DNA from: Propionibacteriaceae bacterium UBA6238
GTDB lineage: Bacteria; Actinomycetota; Actinomycetes; Propionibacteriales; Propionibacteriaceae
Length of the DNA: 8,963 nt
Direction of reading: 5' to 3'
Assembly (NCBI GenBank): GCA_002441465.1
Contig: DJWE01000015.1
Location: 1-8,963, forward strand
Each line of letters starts with the position of its first letter. The stretch's first letter is position 1. Shown here one piece after another: positions 6,762 through 8,963 of this stretch. Made by a program: the position numbers and the translations under genes. The notes under the pieces were generated by a model. The model did not search any database, was not told the origin of the DNA, and saw only the letters and a list, made by a program, of their open reading frames with translations.

Positions 6762-7610
6762 CTACCGGGTCAGCCCGACCGGGCAGTGGGAGTGCGCCAG
6801 CACGCCTCGAGCAAGCCCGCGCAGGTGCTCGGGATGCACGCCGAGGATCAGCAGGTCGACCGAGCCGCTCAGCGCGATCAACTCATCGATCGGCGTGCCG
6901 ACCAGCACGTCGAGGTCGATCGGCGTGTCGGGATGCTGCTCGCGAAGCGACGCCAGCTGGCCCTCCAACTCGGCGGTCGTCGCGGCGAGGGCCGGGCGCT
7001 GCGTCCCGGCCTCGGCGGGCACCACATGCACCACCCGCAACCGAGCCTCGCGGACGACCGCCTCGCGGGCGCCCCACTCGAGGGCGGCACTGTGCGGAGG
7101 CCAGGTACTGATCGCCACGGCGACGGTCCGTTGCCCTCCGGTCTCCAGCGGCGTCGAGCTGCCCGAGATGACCACCACCGGGCACCGGGCCAGCCCGGCC
7201 ACGGCCACGCTCGTGGAGCCGACGAACATCCGCTCCAGACCGCTCATCGAGCGGCGCCCCACCACCAGCAGATCGGCCTTCGCACTCAGTTCGGCGAGGA
7301 CTTCTGCCGCCTGGCCGACCAGAACCTCCGACGTCACCCGCGCAGCCGGCAGACCCAGGCCCGTGGCGAAGGCGACCGCCTCGGCGGTCAGTTCCACGCC
7401 TGCCTTCTGCAGCGCCTCCGTGGTGACGACCAGCTCCCACATGCCGCTCACCATCGCGCCGGGGTCGGCGACGTTGACGATCCACAGGTCGGCTCCGGCT
7501 GCCTGCGCGGTCCTGACCGCGTAGCGCACGGCGCGCAGCCCGTCCGCCGAACCGTCCACTCCCACCAGAATCCGGCGCAGCACGCCCTTGCCCGGCTCGA
7601 TGTCGCTCAT
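6762..7610 (-). CDS. Tandem-domain universal stress protein (UspA family)
   Basis: A 282-residue protein made of two Usp domains (about 10-150 and 160-281). Usp proteins are cytoplasmic, often bind ATP, and are induced by stress such as hypoxia or starvation in actinobacteria. Domain 1 starts RRILVGVDGS (12-21), with the conserved Asp19. Its nucleotide-binding signature G-2X-G-9X-G-S/T is nearly intact at 118-132 (Gly118, Gly131, Ser132), but Ser121 replaces the second glycine. Domain 2 keeps the strand pattern (TVAVAIS, LRVVHVVP, VDLLILGVHP), yet the matching loop at 257-271 lacks the signature, so it probably does not bind ATP in the usual way. The gene starts 39 bases after the unknown gene ahead of it, so the two are likely co-transcribed. 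Upstream there is a weak AAGG RBS; the same place could also be read as CAAGGT six bases before the ATG. Confidence 0.9.
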   Translation of the reverse strand: MSDIEPGKGVLRRILVGVDGSADGLRAVRYAVRTAQAAGADLWIVNVADPGAMVSGMWELVVTTEALQKAGVELTAEAVAFATGLGLPAARVTSEVLVGQAAEVLAELSAKADLLVVGRRSMSGLERMFVGSTSVAVAGLARCPVVVISGSSTPLETGGQRTVAVAISTWPPHSAALEWGAREAVVREARLRVVHVVPAEAGTQRPALAATTAELEGQLASLREQHPDTPIDLDVLVGTPIDELIALSGSVDLLILGVHPEHLRGLARGVLAHSHCPVGLTR

Positions 7611-7649
7611 ACCCCGACCTTGCTCCCCCGGCGATGCTCCGTCAACTGT

Positions 7650-8063
7650 TCAGGACCCGACGGCGTCGACCAAGGCGAGCAACGCCAGCGCGTAGGCGTC
7701 CACAGCCTCCGCGGCGGTGAAGGTCGTGCTGCCCGGGTGGCCCGGGATCCGCACCCGCACCTGATAGCCCGCGTTCGTCCCGACCAACTCGCCGAAGGCC
7801 CTTCCGAGCAGGTCACGCACCTGGTGTTCCAGCGGCAGCCACAGCACCTCGTCGAGCTGGACCGAGTCCAGCGCCCACTCGGTGGTGCCGTTGAAGGCCA
7901 ACAGGGTGCCACTCGGGTACTCGCGGGCCTCGACCACCATGTCGGCAACGGTGAACACCTCGCCGGCGAGCTCGGAGGAGCGGACGGCGAATCGGTCGCC
8001 GGGCTGCGGCGCCCAGCGCACCCCGGCCCGGTGGAGCTGCTCGGCGAGATCGTGCGAGATCAT
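7650..8063 (-). CDS. Conserved actinobacterial protein of unknown function
   Basis: A 137-residue soluble protein with no signal peptide or membrane segment. The N-terminal part MISHDLAEQLHRAGVRW followed by P-GDRF (22-25), then AFNGTTEWALDSV (about 56-68) and a WLP motif (75-77), recalls a family I have seen in many actinobacteria. From memory, some database entries label it a CpaE-like pilus assembly protein; nothing in this sequence (no P-loop, no receiver domain) supports that label. The composition, rich in acidic and hydrophobic residues with a C-terminal alanine/leucine helix, suggests a small globular alpha/beta protein. ATG 8063 is chosen because a GATAAT hexamer ends six bases before it and no RBS is present. 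It lies between ctaF and the usp gene, both on the same strand. I cannot assign a function. Confidence 0.8.
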   Translation of the reverse strand: MISHDLAEQLHRAGVRWAPQPGDRFAVRSSELAGEVFTVADMVVEAREYPSGTLLAFNGTTEWALDSVQLDEVLWLPLEHQVRDLLGRAFGELVGTNAGYQVRVRIPGHPGSTTFTAAEAVDAYALALLALVDAVGS

Positions 8064-8069
8064 GTCGGC

Positions 8070-8075
8070 ATTATC
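8070..8075 (-). promoter_or_regulatory. Candidate -10 hexamer of a leaderless promoter for the unknown gene
   Basis: On the minus strand this reads GATAAT, five of six bases matching TATAAT. It is followed by six bases and the ATG at 8063, the same geometry as ctaE and guaB1. No Shine-Dalgarno sequence is present. The position where a -35 would fall is covered by the inverted repeat at 8075-8100. It would drive the unknown gene and probably the usp gene behind it. Confidence 0.5.
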
Positions 8076-8100
8076 CGTCCGGATCCCGATCGACGGACGG
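8075..8100. repeat. 7-bp inverted repeat over the -35 region of the unknown gene
   Basis: CCGTCCG (8075-8081) and CGGACGG (8094-8100) are exact reverse complements with a 12-base spacer that itself contains GATC twice. The repeat begins at the edge of the GATAAT hexamer and covers where a -35 would lie. It could be an operator for the unknown gene-usp unit or a second hairpin of a terminator behind ctaDF; the sequence does not decide between them. Confidence 0.45.
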
Positions 8101-8109
8101 GCCGCAGGC

Positions 8110-8127
8110 CGGCGGGTCGGACCGCCG
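8110..8127 (-). terminator. Candidate terminator hairpin downstream of ctaF
   Basis: CGGCGG (8110-8115) pairs perfectly with CCGCCG (8122-8127) across a six-base loop, starting 23 bases after the ctaF stop on the minus strand. All six pairs are G-C. No T-run follows, so it may act with the neighbouring inverted repeat at 8075-8100 as a two-hairpin end for the ctaD-ctaF transcript. Confidence 0.45.
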
Positions 8128-8150
8128 AGCTCGATCCGGCCTCCGATGGC

Positions 8151-8546
8151 TCAGTGCTGGTACTCGTCGCGGTAGTACTGGTACGTCCAGCCACTGACCG
8201 CCCAGATGCCGAGCGCCACTCCGAGAATCGTGATCCACCAGCCGAAGACCGGCCCCAGGCCCATCACCGTCACGGTGAGGGCGCACCAGAACGGCCAGAT
8301 GCTCTTGGACGGAAAGAAGCCCACCTCGCCGGCACCCTCGATGATCTCGCCGTCCTTGCGGTCCTCCGGACGCGGGTCGATCTTGCGCGACTGGATGGTG
8401 AAGAACATGGTCAGCATCGCGCAGAACGCCAAGGCGAGCAGGAACACGACCGTCCCGATCACCTCGTGGCTGGCGATCCAGTAGATCGGCGCCACGATCA
8501 GGAAGAACACCGCGATCACCGCGAAGATCCAACGTTCGGCCTTCAT
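8151..8546 (-). CDS. ctaF: Cytochrome c oxidase subunit IV, actinobacterial type
   Basis: Small membrane subunit of the aa3 oxidase found in Actinomycetota and part of the bcc-aa3 supercomplex; it has no cofactor. The 131-residue protein has four membrane segments in two pairs (about 5-25, 30-50, 84-104 and 104-120). They are separated by a hydrophilic loop with the family's conserved stretch PEDRKDGEIIEGAGEVGFFP (60-79). The C-terminal end is rich in Tyr and acidic residues. Length agrees with the family (roughly 130-145). The frame is open upstream, but ATG 8546 gives the expected MKAERWIF start, has a strong RBS, and overlaps the ctaD stop as ATGA. Confidence 0.95.
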   Translation of the reverse strand: MKAERWIFAVIAVFFLIVAPIYWIASHEVIGTVVFLLALAFCAMLTMFFTIQSRKIDPRPEDRKDGEIIEGAGEVGFFPSKSIWPFWCALTVTVMGLGPVFGWWITILGVALGIWAVSGWTYQYYRDEYQH

Positions 8547-8963
8547 CGGGTCACCTCCGGGGCGGACGCATCCGCGACGGCGTCCGGCGTCCCGGGGCCC
8601 GGCTCTGCAGCCGTCGGGTGCGCGGCGTCGAAGGCCGGCGAGATGGAGCGGATCCGCGGCACCTGGTCGAAGTTGAACCGTGGCGGCGGGCTGCTGGTCG
8701 CCCACTCCAGCGTCCGGCCCCAGCCCCACGGATCGTTGGTGTTCACCAACGGCGCGTTGCGGCTGACCCAGACGTTCCAGATGAACGGCAGCATCGAGAC
8801 CCCGAGCAAGAAGGCGCCGACGGTGGACACCTGGTTCAGGAAGGTGAAGCCCTCCCCGGGCAGGTAGTCGGCGATCCGGCGCTGCATTCCTTCGACGCCG
8901 AGCCAGTGCTGCACCAAGAAGGTGGTGTGGAAGCCGATGAACAGCAGCCAGAAGTGCAGCTTG
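8543..8963 (-). CDS. ctaD: Cytochrome c oxidase subunit I, C-terminal part (cut by the right edge)
   Basis: The last 139 codons of the catalytic subunit of the aa3 oxidase. The coding frame continues through the right edge: the first complete codons read KLHFWLLFIGFHTTFLVQHW, typical of helix XI of subunit I. After the LGVEGMQRR loop comes helix XII (TFLNQVSTVGAFLLGVSMLPFIWNVW). A cytoplasmic tail follows with DPWGWGRTLEWATSSPPPRFNF and PRIRSISPAFD, the usual actinobacterial CtaD ending, and an Ala/Pro/Glu-rich tip. The heme a, heme a3 and CuB histidine ligands lie in the part outside the window, so their integrity cannot be judged. The stop overlaps the ctaF start by four bases. ctaC is not in the window and may lie further right. 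Confidence 0.95.
   Translation of the reverse strand, partial: KLHFWLLFIGFHTTFLVQHWLGVEGMQRRIADYLPGEGFTFLNQVSTVGAFLLGVSMLPFIWNVWVSRNAPLVNTNDPWGWGRTLEWATSSPPPRFNFDQVPRIRSISPAFDAAHPTAAEPGPGTPDAVADASAPEVTR
8551..8558 (-). promoter_or_regulatory. Ribosome binding site of ctaF
   Basis: On the minus strand GGAGGTGA, within the last codons of ctaD, lies four bases before the ctaF ATG (seven counting from the GGAGG core). It decides the ctaF start and indicates coupling with ctaD. Confidence 0.8.

Noticed and set aside
6716..7111. A 131-codon plus-strand frame starting with an ATG in the guaB1/usp gap
   Set aside because: Most of it lies antisense to usp, the composition is Arg/Ala/Pro-rich, and no RBS precedes the ATG.
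7611..7622. A fourth leaderless-type promoter for usp (CAAGGT ending six bases before the ATG)
   Set aside because: The hexamer lacks the initial T and matches the consensus poorly. The same bases include an AAGG that could be a ribosome binding site, and the gene is only 39 bases behind its neighbour, so co-transcription is simpler.
6675..8867. A 730-codon plus-strand open frame running antisense across usp, the unknown gene, ctaF and ctaD
   Set aside because: The three complete minus-strand genes share one frame and have high-GC third positions, which keeps an opposite frame free of stops. The translation is rich in Arg, Gly, His and Asp with no domain, and recognisable proteins lie on the other strand.

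Overview
The window looks like chromosomal DNA from a high-GC Actinomycetota, possibly a Propionibacteriaceae-like relative, though the family is a guess. It carries the actinobacterial cytochrome bcc-aa3 genes: a diheme QcrC, a QcrA with three membrane segments and a twin-arginine motif, a QcrB with a long cytoplasmic tail, and the small subunit CtaF. Codon third positions are almost all G or C, which creates many long open frames on the opposite strand that are not genes. I see no mobile element, tRNA, rRNA or CRISPR array.

Layout from left to right. At the extreme left (minus strand) lie the first 16 codons of a gene that runs out of the window, probably a response-regulator-like protein. 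After about 250 bp of divergent intergenic DNA comes a plus-strand operon, ctaE-qcrC-qcrA-qcrB, with stop/start overlaps at qcrC/qcrA and qcrA/qcrB. It encodes oxidase subunit III and the whole cytochrome bc1 complex. Eight bases after qcrB is a GNAT acetyltransferase gene. Next is guaB1, an IMP dehydrogenase/GMP reductase family enzyme with its own likely promoter. guaB1 converges on a minus-strand group. Reading leftward from the right edge, that group is ctaD (only the 3' part) and ctaF with a 4-base overlap, then a gap with two GC hairpins, a small conserved protein of unknown function, and a tandem universal stress protein.

How they work together. QcrC, QcrA and QcrB oxidise menaquinol and pass electrons to the aa3 oxidase (CtaD, CtaE and CtaF here; CtaC is not in the window and may lie to the right of ctaD). 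In Actinomycetota these form one bcc-aa3 supercomplex without a soluble cytochrome c. Here its genes are split into two facing clusters with purine-salvage and stress genes between them.

No obviously new multi-gene system is visible. The most interesting signal is regulatory. Three start codons (ctaE, guaB1 and the unknown small gene) each have a -10-like hexamer (CATAAT, TACCCT, GATAAT) ending exactly six bases before the start codon, and no Shine-Dalgarno sequence. This is the geometry of leaderless transcripts. Two of these promoters also overlap or abut inverted-repeat DNA. A perfect 10-bp inverted repeat straddles the guaB1 stop codon at the point of convergence.
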